Shown here: one piece after another, positions 54,241 to 61,987 of the stretch | Position numbering within the stretch: position 1 is the stretch's first letter | Layout of the letters: each line of letters opens with the position of its first letter | Origin: Sphingomonas faeni | GTDB taxonomy: Bacteria > Pseudomonadota > Alphaproteobacteria > Sphingomonadales > Sphingomonadaceae | Reading direction: 5' to 3' | DNA length: 64,000 bases | Assembly (NCBI RefSeq): GCF_003053745.1 | Contig: NZ_QAYE01000006.1 | Location: 124,001 to 188,000 of the forward strand | Notes under the pieces: model-generated | The model's database searches: none | What the model was told of the DNA's origin: nothing | What the model saw: the letters and a program-made list of their open reading frames with translations, nothing else | Translations under genes and position numbers: made by a program

Positions 54241-54344
54241 CCACCCCGACGAAGGCCGGGGTTCAATTGGGGGACGACGCTTGGCGGGCGTCGGATGCCG
54301 TTACTGTGACCTTTCCAATTGGGCCCCGGCCTTCGCCGGGGTGG
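54241..54344 (+). repeat. Oriented 107-bp repeat, family R2, copy 7
   Basis: Arms ccaccccgacgaaggccggg and gccccggccttcgccggggt with ttcaattgg/ccaattggg boxes. The core gggggacgacgcttggcggg...gttactgtgacctttcc has the orientation of copy 3. It lies between tmk and the TonB receptor promoter; no R1 copy is adjacent. Confidence 0.85.
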
Positions 54345-54356
54345 AGGGCAGCGGCG

Positions 54357-55016
54357 TTAGGAAAGGAGGGCGACGACCTCCGCCGCGATCTCGGCGGGCA
54401 AGCGCGACGCACCGTCAGTTACCGTCGACACCGTCGCCCAGCGGCCCAGCAACCCGGCCTCGGCCATCGCTGTGTAGTTCGTCCGCACCCGATCCTGCAG
54501 TCCGGTATCCGCCTCGTACGCATCGAACGCGTCGTCGGTGTAGGAGCGCTTGCGCTTCTTCATGATCAGTCCGCGCGCGATGTCGGCCGGCGTGTCGAGA
54601 TACACCGACAGGTCTGGCTTCGGCAGCGCGAACGACCCCGTCTCGAGGTCTGCGATCCACGCCATCATCGCGTCCGCTTCGTCAGCCGGAACCTGCGCCG
54701 CCTGATACGCCATGTTCGAGGCGATATAGCGGTCGAACACCACCACTTCGTTCGCCGCCATCGTCGCCAGCAGGTGCTCCCGCGACTCCATCCGGTCGAG
54801 CGCATACAGCACCGCCGCCGCCTTGGGCGACGTGCCGCGTGGCAAGGTGCCGGCCAGCATCGCGCCGAGTGCCCAGCCGCCGACCGTCTCGGTATAGCGC
54901 GGGAACGACACGACGTCCGCGGTGCGGCCGGCGGCGCGCAACTGCTCGACCACCAGTGCCGAGGCGGTGGCCTTGCCCGCGCCGTCGGCGCCTTCGATTG
55001 CCAGGAGGAAGCTCAT
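54357..55016 (-). CDS. tmk: dTMP kinase, mycobacterial-type
   Basis: 219 aa. Phosphorylates dTMP to dTDP. The P-loop is EGADGAGKAT, in which the usual Ser/Thr after Lys is Ala. The dTMP-binding part FPRYTETVGGWALG, the DRYIASNMAYQAAQ segment and PKPDLSVYLDTP are as in the Mycobacterium tuberculosis enzyme, whose P-loop is likewise altered (GKRT). The lid MKKRKRSYTDDAFDA is basic. It starts about 20 bases after mprF. A second, standard tmk beside holB elsewhere in the genome is possible. Confidence 0.85.
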   Translation of the reverse strand: MSFLLAIEGADGAGKATASALVVEQLRAAGRTADVVSFPRYTETVGGWALGAMLAGTLPRGTSPKAAAVLYALDRMESREHLLATMAANEVVVFDRYIASNMAYQAAQVPADEADAMMAWIADLETGSFALPKPDLSVYLDTPADIARGLIMKKRKRSYTDDAFDAYEADTGLQDRVRTNYTAMAEAGLLGRWATVSTVTDGASRLPAEIAAEVVALLS

Positions 55017-55035
55017 GGAAGAGCCCTAGCAAGCC

Positions 55036-57582
55036 TTACCGGCTCACCAAAGCCCGCAAATCGATCAGCCCGCGCAGCAGGGACGTGCCGCCCGGCGAGG
55101 CGATATAGCGCGGCGTCCAGTTCGGTCGGAACTTCTCCTTGTACGCGCGCAGGCCCGCGAACCCGTAGAACCGCTCGCCGTGGCGGAACAGGAACGCGGC
55201 CACCTTCGACCAGGTCGGCGACAGCCGCCGCGCCTCGATCCCGGACAGCGGCGCCATCCCCAGCGAGAAATTGCGGTAGCCCTGCTCGTGCCCCCACAGC
55301 ATCAGCCGCGTGAACAGGAAGTCCATGCCACCCTGCGGCATGTCCTCGGCGTGGCGCATCAGGTCGACCGACAGCTCCTGCCTGTTGGGCGTGCCCCAGA
55401 CGTTGGCGAACGCGACGATCCTGCCCTCGATCCGCACCACCGCGCAGTCGAACTTCGCCATGTATCCAGGCTCGAACCGGCCGACGCTGAAACTCTTCTC
55501 GGCATGATCCTTGTCGGCCAGCCACCAGTCGGAGATCGCCTGCAATTCGAGGATAATTGCGGGCATCTCGGCGGCCGGCACGACCGCGAACTCCGCGCCT
55601 GCACGTTCGGCGACACGGCTGGCCTTCCGGACGCTGCGCATTTCGGGCGTCTCCAGCGTGAAGCCGTCGAGCTCTACGGTCGCCTCCTCGCCGTATTTGA
55701 CGAGCTTCAGCCCCATCTCGATCGCGATCGGGACGATGCGGAGACCGATCTGATACAGCAACAGCCGGCCTTGCGCGGCGTCGGCGCGGGCGCGGATCGC
55801 CCATAACAGCTCCGACCATGCCTCGCTCGGCCCGACCGGATCGCCGAGCACGATCCAGCTCGCGCCCTTGACCTGGTACATCAGGAACGCGTCGCCGCTG
55901 TCCGAGACCAGGAACCGCTTGTCGCCGGTGAAGGCGAGCATCGCGTCGGTGCGGTCGGCATGCGCGAGTGCGGCGGCCGCAACGTCGTCGGGCAGCATGT
56001 CGTGCACCATCGGCACGGGCGCCGCGGCGAACAGCCGCCAGATCGCCGCACCGATCAGCAACAGCCCGACCGCAAGGCTGGTGCGCAGAAAGCGCGAGGC
56101 GTTCGCGTTGGTCTCGAACTGCCACCAAAGGTCGCTCGAATAGCCGACGCGGCGATAGGCGAAGAACCCGATCAGCACCGACAACCCGATCGCCGCACCG
56201 ACGCCGACCAGCCATTCGGGCGACAGCGGCTCGGCGGTCAGCCGCGTCCGCCGGTAGAACGCCGCGCGCGTCCATTGCAGTGCGGCAGCAGTCAGCAACA
56301 GGATCGTCGCCTCCTCATAGTCGAGGCCCTTGGCGATCGACAACAGCGCGCCTGCAACGAGCAGCGTCCGCGCCGCCCAGAACGCGCCGTCGAGCCGACG
56401 GTACAGCCCGAGCGCGACCAGCAGCAGCATCACGCCGACGAGGCTCGCCGCGACGTGCGCCATCTCGCTGATCGGCAGCGGCAGGATCGTCGCTAGCGTG
56501 TCCATGCGACCGGGCGCTGCAGGCAGCGCGCCCGATACGAGCAGCATCGCACCGCTCAAGAACACCAGCACGCCCAGCAGCAAGGGCGCTAGCGGCAGCG
56601 CGATCGTCAGCGGATCTGTGCCTCGTCCACGCCACTGGCGTCCCTCGTGGAACGCCATCAGTACCGCTGCCAGGATCAGCGGCGCGACGTAATAGATGAT
56701 GCGGTAGGCGAGCAGCGCGGCAAGGACGGTCGCATTGTCCTGCGGCATCGTCGCGATGATCACCGCCTCGAACACGCCGAGCCCGCCTGGCACATGGCTG
56801 ATCAACGCGACGACGATCGCCACCGCATAACCCAGGAACAGCACCGGATAGAGTTCGGGCGAGGCGTTCGGCAGCAGCACGAACAACGCCGCACTCGCCG
56901 CGGCCAGGTCGACCGTCGAGACCAGTAGGAGCGCAAGCGCCTGCCGCCAGTTCGGCAGGGGCAGTCGCCAGCCGAGCAGCCCGATCGATCCGCCATGGCG
57001 GTGACGCAGGACGATCCCCAGCATGACGAGCGGGATGACGATGCCAACGCTGCGCTCGAGCAGAGGCGGCATCGACCACCTCACGATCGGCAGCGTGCCC
57101 GGATGGATCGCCATCGACAGGCACGCGACCGTGATGACCCCCGCCCAGAACGTCACGCCGGCTATCAGCACGACGCGTGCCACGGCGGCTTCGTCGAGGC
57201 CAGCCCGGCTGTAGACGCGGTAGCGCGCCGAGCCGCCGGTCAGCATGGCCAGCCCTAGATTGTGGCTGATCGTATAGCTAGTGAACGACGCGACCGCAGC
57301 GGTCCGCCACGGCAGCGGATGGCCGATCACTTTCAGTGCAATCGAATCATAGAAGGTCAACGCGATATAGCTGACGACGGTCAGCCCGATCGCGACCGAG
57401 AGCTGCGACCAGCCGAGCGCGGAAAACGCGGCGCGCACTTCGGACAGGCGGATTTCTGCGGTCAGCTTGTGGATCGCAGCGAAGCCAAGCACCGCGACGA
57501 TGAGCACTGCCAGCGCGATCAGCATGCCTCGACGATGCGCGATCCAGTCGCGGGTCCGGATGATCAACGGACGAGTCGTCAT
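55036..57582 (-). CDS. mprF: Lysyl-phosphatidylglycerol synthase/flippase MprF
   Basis: 848 aa. The N-terminal two thirds (residues 15-520) have about 14 membrane helices, including the DUF470/flippase part; the C-terminal third is the DUF2156 aminoacyl-transferase domain (FLVSDSGDAFLMYQVKGASW, MDFLFTRLMLWGHEQGYRNF, FGPL-like substrate loop). It transfers Lys (or Ala) from tRNA to phosphatidylglycerol and flips the product, giving resistance to cationic peptides and acid. It is downstream of virJ-like and DUF2147 genes on the same strand. Confidence 0.93.
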   Translation of the reverse strand: MTTRPLIIRTRDWIAHRRGMLIALAVLIVAVLGFAAIHKLTAEIRLSEVRAAFSALGWSQLSVAIGLTVVSYIALTFYDSIALKVIGHPLPWRTAAVASFTSYTISHNLGLAMLTGGSARYRVYSRAGLDEAAVARVVLIAGVTFWAGVITVACLSMAIHPGTLPIVRWSMPPLLERSVGIVIPLVMLGIVLRHRHGGSIGLLGWRLPLPNWRQALALLLVSTVDLAAASAALFVLLPNASPELYPVLFLGYAVAIVVALISHVPGGLGVFEAVIIATMPQDNATVLAALLAYRIIYYVAPLILAAVLMAFHEGRQWRGRGTDPLTIALPLAPLLLGVLVFLSGAMLLVSGALPAAPGRMDTLATILPLPISEMAHVAASLVGVMLLLVALGLYRRLDGAFWAARTLLVAGALLSIAKGLDYEEATILLLTAAALQWTRAAFYRRTRLTAEPLSPEWLVGVGAAIGLSVLIGFFAYRRVGYSSDLWWQFETNANASRFLRTSLAVGLLLIGAAIWRLFAAAPVPMVHDMLPDDVAAAALAHADRTDAMLAFTGDKRFLVSDSGDAFLMYQVKGASWIVLGDPVGPSEAWSELLWAIRARADAAQGRLLLYQIGLRIVPIAIEMGLKLVKYGEEATVELDGFTLETPEMRSVRKASRVAERAGAEFAVVPAAEMPAIILELQAISDWWLADKDHAEKSFSVGRFEPGYMAKFDCAVVRIEGRIVAFANVWGTPNRQELSVDLMRHAEDMPQGGMDFLFTRLMLWGHEQGYRNFSLGMAPLSGIEARRLSPTWSKVAAFLFRHGERFYGFAGLRAYKEKFRPNWTPRYIASPGGTSLLRGLIDLRALVSR

Positions 57583-57586
57583 CGGG

Positions 57587-57973
57587 TCAACCGCGGTGCC
57601 AGGTCTGCGTCTTGCACAGGAACCCGCCGATCAGGCAGCCTTTCACGTCGATCGTATTCGCGTCGACCAGCGTCAGCGTCGACCCGAAGGTGCGGCCCAT
57701 GTCGGGTACGAAGATCTGGCCCGACCATTTCCTGCGGCCGCTCGGGCGATATTCGCGGAGCAAGGCGGTGCCGATCAGTTTCGGCGTGCCGCCATCGCGG
57801 GCGTCGGCCTGCGCCTCGTCGCTGGCCCGCACCACCCAGCCGCACAGCCTGTCCCCGCAGGCGCCCGTCTTCACGGCCACGCTGTTCTTCGGATTGTGCC
57901 AGGTGCCTTCCACGGGGGAAGCAGGGGCCGGGCTGCCCACGGCCATCGCGAGCGCCATTATCACAGGAATCAT
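57587..57973 (-). CDS. Secreted DUF2147 protein
   Basis: 128 aa with a signal peptide (MIPVIMALAMAVGSPAPA). The mature part has GTWHNPKNSVAVKTGACGDR and LCGWVVRASDEAQADARDGG, and ends GGFLCKTQTWHR, all typical of DUF2147 small secreted lipocalin-like domains. Four Cys probably form two disulphides. It sits between the virJ-like gene and mprF, so an envelope role linked to aminoacyl lipids is possible. Its function is not known. Confidence 0.87.
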   Translation of the reverse strand: MIPVIMALAMAVGSPAPASPVEGTWHNPKNSVAVKTGACGDRLCGWVVRASDEAQADARDGGTPKLIGTALLREYRPSGRRKWSGQIFVPDMGRTFGSTLTLVDANTIDVKGCLIGGFLCKTQTWHRG

Positions 57974-57983
57974 CGGTCGATCC

Positions 57984-58685
57984 TCAATCCGCGAAAACGA
58001 ACCGCGCCAGCACCTCGTAGAGCGCATCGGCGTCGCGGTGAAGCGGGTGTCCGCCCGGCAACGCGATCCGCGTCGCATTGGCTTGGGTCAGCAACGGGCA
58101 CAGGCTGCCGACTTCCTCCACGCCCTGCACGCATAGCAGGGGTGCCCAGGTCAGCTGCCGCGCGGTCGGAACCGCATCGACGGTTGGGGTCCAGAGATCG
58201 AAGACCTCGCTAGGCGACGCGCGGAACTGGACGTTGTCCTCCGGCACGATCAGCGCGACCTTCGCAATTTTCGCGCGGAGTTCGGGGGCAAGGTCGATCA
58301 GCCCGACATGCAGCATGTCCGCGCCGAACGACTGGCCGATCAGGACCACCCGGTCGGTATGGCCTAGCCGCAACGCTCGCTGTTCGGCGCGCGCGATCAG
58401 CGTCGTGATGTCCGCCGGCGTCCGCGTCGTGCGCAGATAGGTCAGCGTGTTGACCGCGACCATCGGCACGCCATCCGCCGCCAGCCGTCGCGCGATCTGC
58501 GGCGCCATGCCGATCTTGTAGCCGAGATCGCCGGTGAGGAGGACAACGGCGAACGGCCGTTGCGGCTTGGCCGGGTAGACATCGGTGAACAACGGCCCAC
58601 CGAAATAGCCGAGCCAGCCCATGAAGCCGGCCGCGGCGATAGCGGCCAGGACCAGCGCGAGCAGGGATCGGTAGAGCCACGTCAT
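57984..58685 (-). CDS. AcvB/VirJ-family lysyl-phosphatidylglycerol hydrolase
   Basis: 233 aa. A membrane anchor or signal (residues 4-25) precedes an alpha/beta hydrolase domain: LLTGDLGYKIGMAPQIARRL, nucleophile Ser119 in IGQSFGAD, and a His near the C-terminus (GGHPLHRD). The AcvB/VirJ family hydrolyses lysyl-phosphatidylglycerol in Agrobacterium and relatives, the reverse of MprF. Same strand and adjacent to DUF2147-mprF. ATG 58685 is used. Confidence 0.87.
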   Translation of the reverse strand: MTWLYRSLLALVLAAIAAAGFMGWLGYFGGPLFTDVYPAKPQRPFAVVLLTGDLGYKIGMAPQIARRLAADGVPMVAVNTLTYLRTTRTPADITTLIARAEQRALRLGHTDRVVLIGQSFGADMLHVGLIDLAPELRAKIAKVALIVPEDNVQFRASPSEVFDLWTPTVDAVPTARQLTWAPLLCVQGVEEVGSLCPLLTQANATRIALPGGHPLHRDADALYEVLARFVFAD

Positions 58686-58751
58686 CCGCGACCGATTGCA
58701 CCGGGGCGGGTGATCGGCACGTGGAGCGATAGTGAAGTTTTCTTCACGCAC

Positions 58752-58868
58752 TGCTCCCCTCCCTAAAAGGAAGGGGCTGGGGGTGGGTTGGCGCGCTCGT
58801 GCCGTAACGGTCTGATATGCGGAAACCGACCCACCCCCGACCCCTCCCTTCCAGGGAGAGGGGGAGAA
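58752..58868. repeat. CTCCC/GGGAG-type repeat, family R4
   Basis: ctcccctccctaaaaggaag and ttggggggtgggttgg on the left face ccgacccacccccgacccct and cttccagggagaggggg on the right, enclosing about 40 bases. It fills the gap between the virJ-like gene and the chorismate mutase gene. Confidence 0.7.
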
Positions 58869-58880
58869 CCGTCTCGCCCC

Positions 58881-59168
58881 TCAAACCGGATCGTGCGCCA
58901 ACCGCTCATGGTGGCGGATCACCTCGTCGATGATGAAGCGCAAGAATTTTTCAGAAAACTCGGGATCGAGTTGCGCTTCCGCCGCCAGATGCCGCAATCG
59001 GGCGATCTGGCGTTCCTCGCGGCCCGGATCGGCGGCGGGCAGGCCGTGGGTCGCCTTGTGCCGACCCACGGCCTGCGTCACCTTGAAGCGCTCCGCGAGC
59101 ATGTGGATCAGTGCCGCATCGATGTTGTCGATGCTCTGGCGGTATCCGGTCAACAGGTCGTCAGCCAC
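58881..59168 (-). CDS. Chorismate mutase (AroQ-type)
   Basis: 95 aa from GTG 59168 with AAAGGG upstream; a frame to 59276 is too long. All-helical AroQ fold: LTGYRQSIDNIDAALIHMLA, ERFKVTQAVGRHKATHG with the catalytic Arg/Lys, REERQIARLRHLA and EVIRHHER. It converts chorismate to prephenate for Phe and Tyr synthesis. Divergent from the polyprenyl synthase gene across about 150 bases. Confidence 0.92.
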   Translation of the reverse strand: MADDLLTGYRQSIDNIDAALIHMLAERFKVTQAVGRHKATHGLPAADPGREERQIARLRHLAAEAQLDPEFSEKFLRFIIDEVIRHHERLAHDPV

Positions 59169-59317
59169 CAAAATACCCTTTCGTTGGTTCGGCGCGCCTT
59201 TTGCGGCGACGTGGCCGGATCGGCAAGGCGTCGCACAGCAGATCGGGGCGAGCCGGGGCAGGTCGACGCCCGGCAAGGGTTGCTTTGCAGGGGCATAGGC
59301 GTCAGAGGCTCGGGAAG

Positions 59318-60346
59318 ATGAGCGCCACCGTCCACCGCCTCGACACCCTTCGTCCCACGCCCGAGTCCCAGCCCTCGCTGGACCCGATGGTCAAGCTCGT
59401 CCGTGGCGACATGGACCAGGTCAACGCGGTGATCCGCGGCCGGATGGAGTCCGAGATCCCGCTGATCCCCGAACTCGCGGGTCACCTTATCGCGGGTGGT
59501 GGCAAGCGGATGCGGCCGATGCTGACGCTTGCGAGCGCGCAACTGATCAATTATACCGGTACGCAGCATCACCTGCTCGCGGCTGCGGTCGAGTTCATCC
59601 ATACTGCAACGCTGCTCCACGACGATGTCGTCGATGGCTCGGACCTGCGCCGGGGCAAGCGCACCGCGAATATCATCTGGGGCAACCCGGCCAGCGTGCT
59701 GGTCGGCGACTTCCTGTTCAGCCGCAGCTTCGAGCTGATGGTCGAGGCCGGCAGCCTCAAGGCGCTGAAGATCCTGTCCTCGACCAGCGCGGTCATCGCT
59801 GAGGGCGAGGTCAACCAGCTTACCGCGGCGCGGCGCGTGGATCTTGGTGAGGAGCGCTATCTAGATATCATCGGTGCGAAGACCGCGGCGCTGTTCGCGG
59901 CCGCCTGCCGGATTTCGGCCGTGGTCGCTGAACGACCCGAGGCGGAAGAGGCCGCACTCGACGCCTATGGCCGCAATCTGGGCATCGCATTCCAGTTGGT
60001 CGACGATGCGATCGATTACGTCTCCGATGCTGATACGATGGGCAAGGATGCGGGCGACGACTTCCGCGAGGGGAAGATGACGCTTCCGGTGATCCTCGCC
60101 TATGCGCGTGGCTCGGATGAAGACCGTGCGTTCTGGAAGGATGCGGTCGAAGGTCGTCGTGACAGCGAGGCCGATCTGCAACACGCGATCCGCCTGATCC
60201 GCTCGACCCGCGCGATCGATGACACGTTCGCGCGCGCCCGGCATTACGGCCAGCGCGCGATCGACTCGATCGCCGGCTTCCCCAACGGCGCCGCCAAGGA
60301 CGCGATGATCGAAGCCGTCGAGTTCGCGGTTGCCCGCGCATATTGA
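59318..60346 (+). CDS. ispB: Long-chain polyprenyl diphosphate synthase (IspB-type)
   Basis: 342 aa. Makes the side chain of ubiquinone by adding IPP to an allylic primer. First Asp-rich motif LLHDDVVDGSDLRRG with AEGEVNQLTAARRV, second motif LVDDAIDYVSD; GGGKRMRPML near residue 60 binds diphosphate. The large size of residue side chains before the first motif supports a long-chain product (C40-C50), octaprenyl or decaprenyl. Start ATG 59318. Confidence 0.93.
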   Translation: MSATVHRLDTLRPTPESQPSLDPMVKLVRGDMDQVNAVIRGRMESEIPLIPELAGHLIAGGGKRMRPMLTLASAQLINYTGTQHHLLAAAVEFIHTATLLHDDVVDGSDLRRGKRTANIIWGNPASVLVGDFLFSRSFELMVEAGSLKALKILSSTSAVIAEGEVNQLTAARRVDLGEERYLDIIGAKTAALFAAACRISAVVAERPEAEEAALDAYGRNLGIAFQLVDDAIDYVSDADTMGKDAGDDFREGKMTLPVILAYARGSDEDRAFWKDAVEGRRDSEADLQHAIRLIRSTRAIDDTFARARHYGQRAIDSIAGFPNGAAKDAMIEAVEFAVARAY

Positions 60347-60351
60347 TTGCC

Positions 60352-61869
60352 TTAGCGGATCGGTGATCCGGCATTAGGCAGCGTAGCCTCGCCGACAGGT
60401 GTCGATTTGCCGAACAAGGCGCGGTCGGCGGGGCCGAACGCGTATTTCCACAGGATGTAGAGATAGGTGGCCGCGATCGCGGGTTCGCCGATCGCGAGCT
60501 CGACCCATTCGTAGCGTTTGGGCAGCGCGGTGAAGCCTGCGCCCACCACGATCGCGGCTAGTGCGGCCAAAACTAGCGGCCAGCGCCACGGCGAGACGCT
60601 GGTCCCGAGAAGATGGCCGAGCAGCTTCGACTTGATGATCGACGTGAGGCCTACCGATAGCATCAGCGCGATCGCTGGGCCGGCGGCCTGGTAATTGACG
60701 GGGTAGCCGAGCGCACGGATCGTGAAGATCAGTGCGAAACTGAGGCCGACCTGGAACGCGAGCATCGCCGCGGAGATCATCAAATTGCGATGGCGGGCGA
60801 TGTAGACGAGCGCGGATTCGCTGACCGCACCGGTCGAGGCGAGGACCTCGGCAGTGAGCAGGAACGCGAGCGCGGCGGTGCCGGCGACGAACTGCGGACC
60901 GACCACGCCCATCACCGCTTCGCCGGGAATCGAGCCCATCAACGCGAGTCCGCCTTGCGCGGCCATGATCCAGAACGCGACCTGGCGGACCTGGTTGGCG
61001 ATCGCGGCGCGGTCGTTGATCGCCAGGCTGTGGGTGATGACGGGGCCGAGGATCGGGTCGAAACTGGTCTTCAGTTTCTGCGGCAGGGACGCGACCTGCT
61101 GCGCCATGTAATAGATGCCGACGATCTTGGGCTCGAACATCACGCCGAGGATGAAGCGGTCGACGTTGCGGCTGCCCCATTCGAGGATGTCGGCGCCGGC
61201 GAGCGGCACGTTGGCGCGGGCGAGCGCGTAGAGCGGGCGGAGCTGGGGTTTCCAACCCCGCGGCACGCCGTAGCTGCGCAGGAACGGCACGAGGCTGGCG
61301 ATCAGCGCCGCGGTCATCGACGCGACGTAACTAAGGACCAGGCCGTCGCGGATCGTGAAGTAGGAGAACGCCCAGGCGGCGATCGAGATCGTCCATGGCT
61401 CGACCACCGCGCGGGCGGTCACTGCCGCCTTGACGTTGAGCCTGTACGCGAGCGCGGCGAGGCTGACGTCGGACCAGGCGATCGCGACGATAATCAGCGG
61501 CAGGAACCGGTCGAGCCCGGTAATCGCGCTGTTCGGATACATGATCTGCGGGAACGTGCAGAGGACTGCGCTAGCGATGAGGGAGGCGACGAACGCCACG
61601 GCCATGGCGTCCCAGACGACGTTGGCGTGGGGGCGATCGGCGCTGCTGAGCGCTTGCGCGAGGCCGCGCTTCAGCCCGAGCGTCGCGAGAAGTGCGGCGA
61701 GTTCGACCACCACGACCGCGATCGCGAAGCGGCCGACGAGGTCAGGGCCGTAGATGCGGCCGGCGATGAACAGGAACGGGATACGCGCGGCAAGGCGGAG
61801 GACGAAGCCTGCGATGTTGGTGCGGCCGCCCTTGGCGAGCGTGTCGATATCCTGCGTGGCCTCGCTCAC
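60352..61869 (-). CDS. O-antigen/polysaccharide flippase (MATE/Wzx-like)
   Basis: 505 aa with about 12 to 14 membrane helices. The N-terminal GGRTNIAGFVLRLAARIPFL and ILEWGSRNVDRFILGVMFEP near residue 215 are typical of Wzx-type polysaccharide transporters of the MOP exporter superfamily. GTG start; no other exopolysaccharide gene is nearby, so its partner locus is elsewhere. Convergent with ispB with only five bases between the stops. Confidence 0.85.
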   Translation of the reverse strand: MSEATQDIDTLAKGGRTNIAGFVLRLAARIPFLFIAGRIYGPDLVGRFAIAVVVVELAALLATLGLKRGLAQALSSADRPHANVVWDAMAVAFVASLIASAVLCTFPQIMYPNSAITGLDRFLPLIIVAIAWSDVSLAALAYRLNVKAAVTARAVVEPWTISIAAWAFSYFTIRDGLVLSYVASMTAALIASLVPFLRSYGVPRGWKPQLRPLYALARANVPLAGADILEWGSRNVDRFILGVMFEPKIVGIYYMAQQVASLPQKLKTSFDPILGPVITHSLAINDRAAIANQVRQVAFWIMAAQGGLALMGSIPGEAVMGVVGPQFVAGTAALAFLLTAEVLASTGAVSESALVYIARHRNLMISAAMLAFQVGLSFALIFTIRALGYPVNYQAAGPAIALMLSVGLTSIIKSKLLGHLLGTSVSPWRWPLVLAALAAIVVGAGFTALPKRYEWVELAIGEPAIAATYLYILWKYAFGPADRALFGKSTPVGEATLPNAGSPIR

Positions 61870-61987
61870 GCTGCTGCGCCATTCGTGGATCGCGACGCGG
61901 CAAAGCCGCGTCGTCGGTCGGAGCGAACGCTCCGCCGGCCGCGCTGGTGCGAGTCAGCCGGACGTGGCCGGCTGCCGCCCTGCGCGT
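61870..61987. other. GC-rich hairpin region between polA and the flippase gene
   Basis: Three short hairpins are visible: gacgcggcaaagccgcgtc, ggagcgaacgctcc and gccggacgtggccggc. No T-run follows. The region is likely the polA 3' end and perhaps ends its transcript in a Rho-dependent way. Confidence 0.4.
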
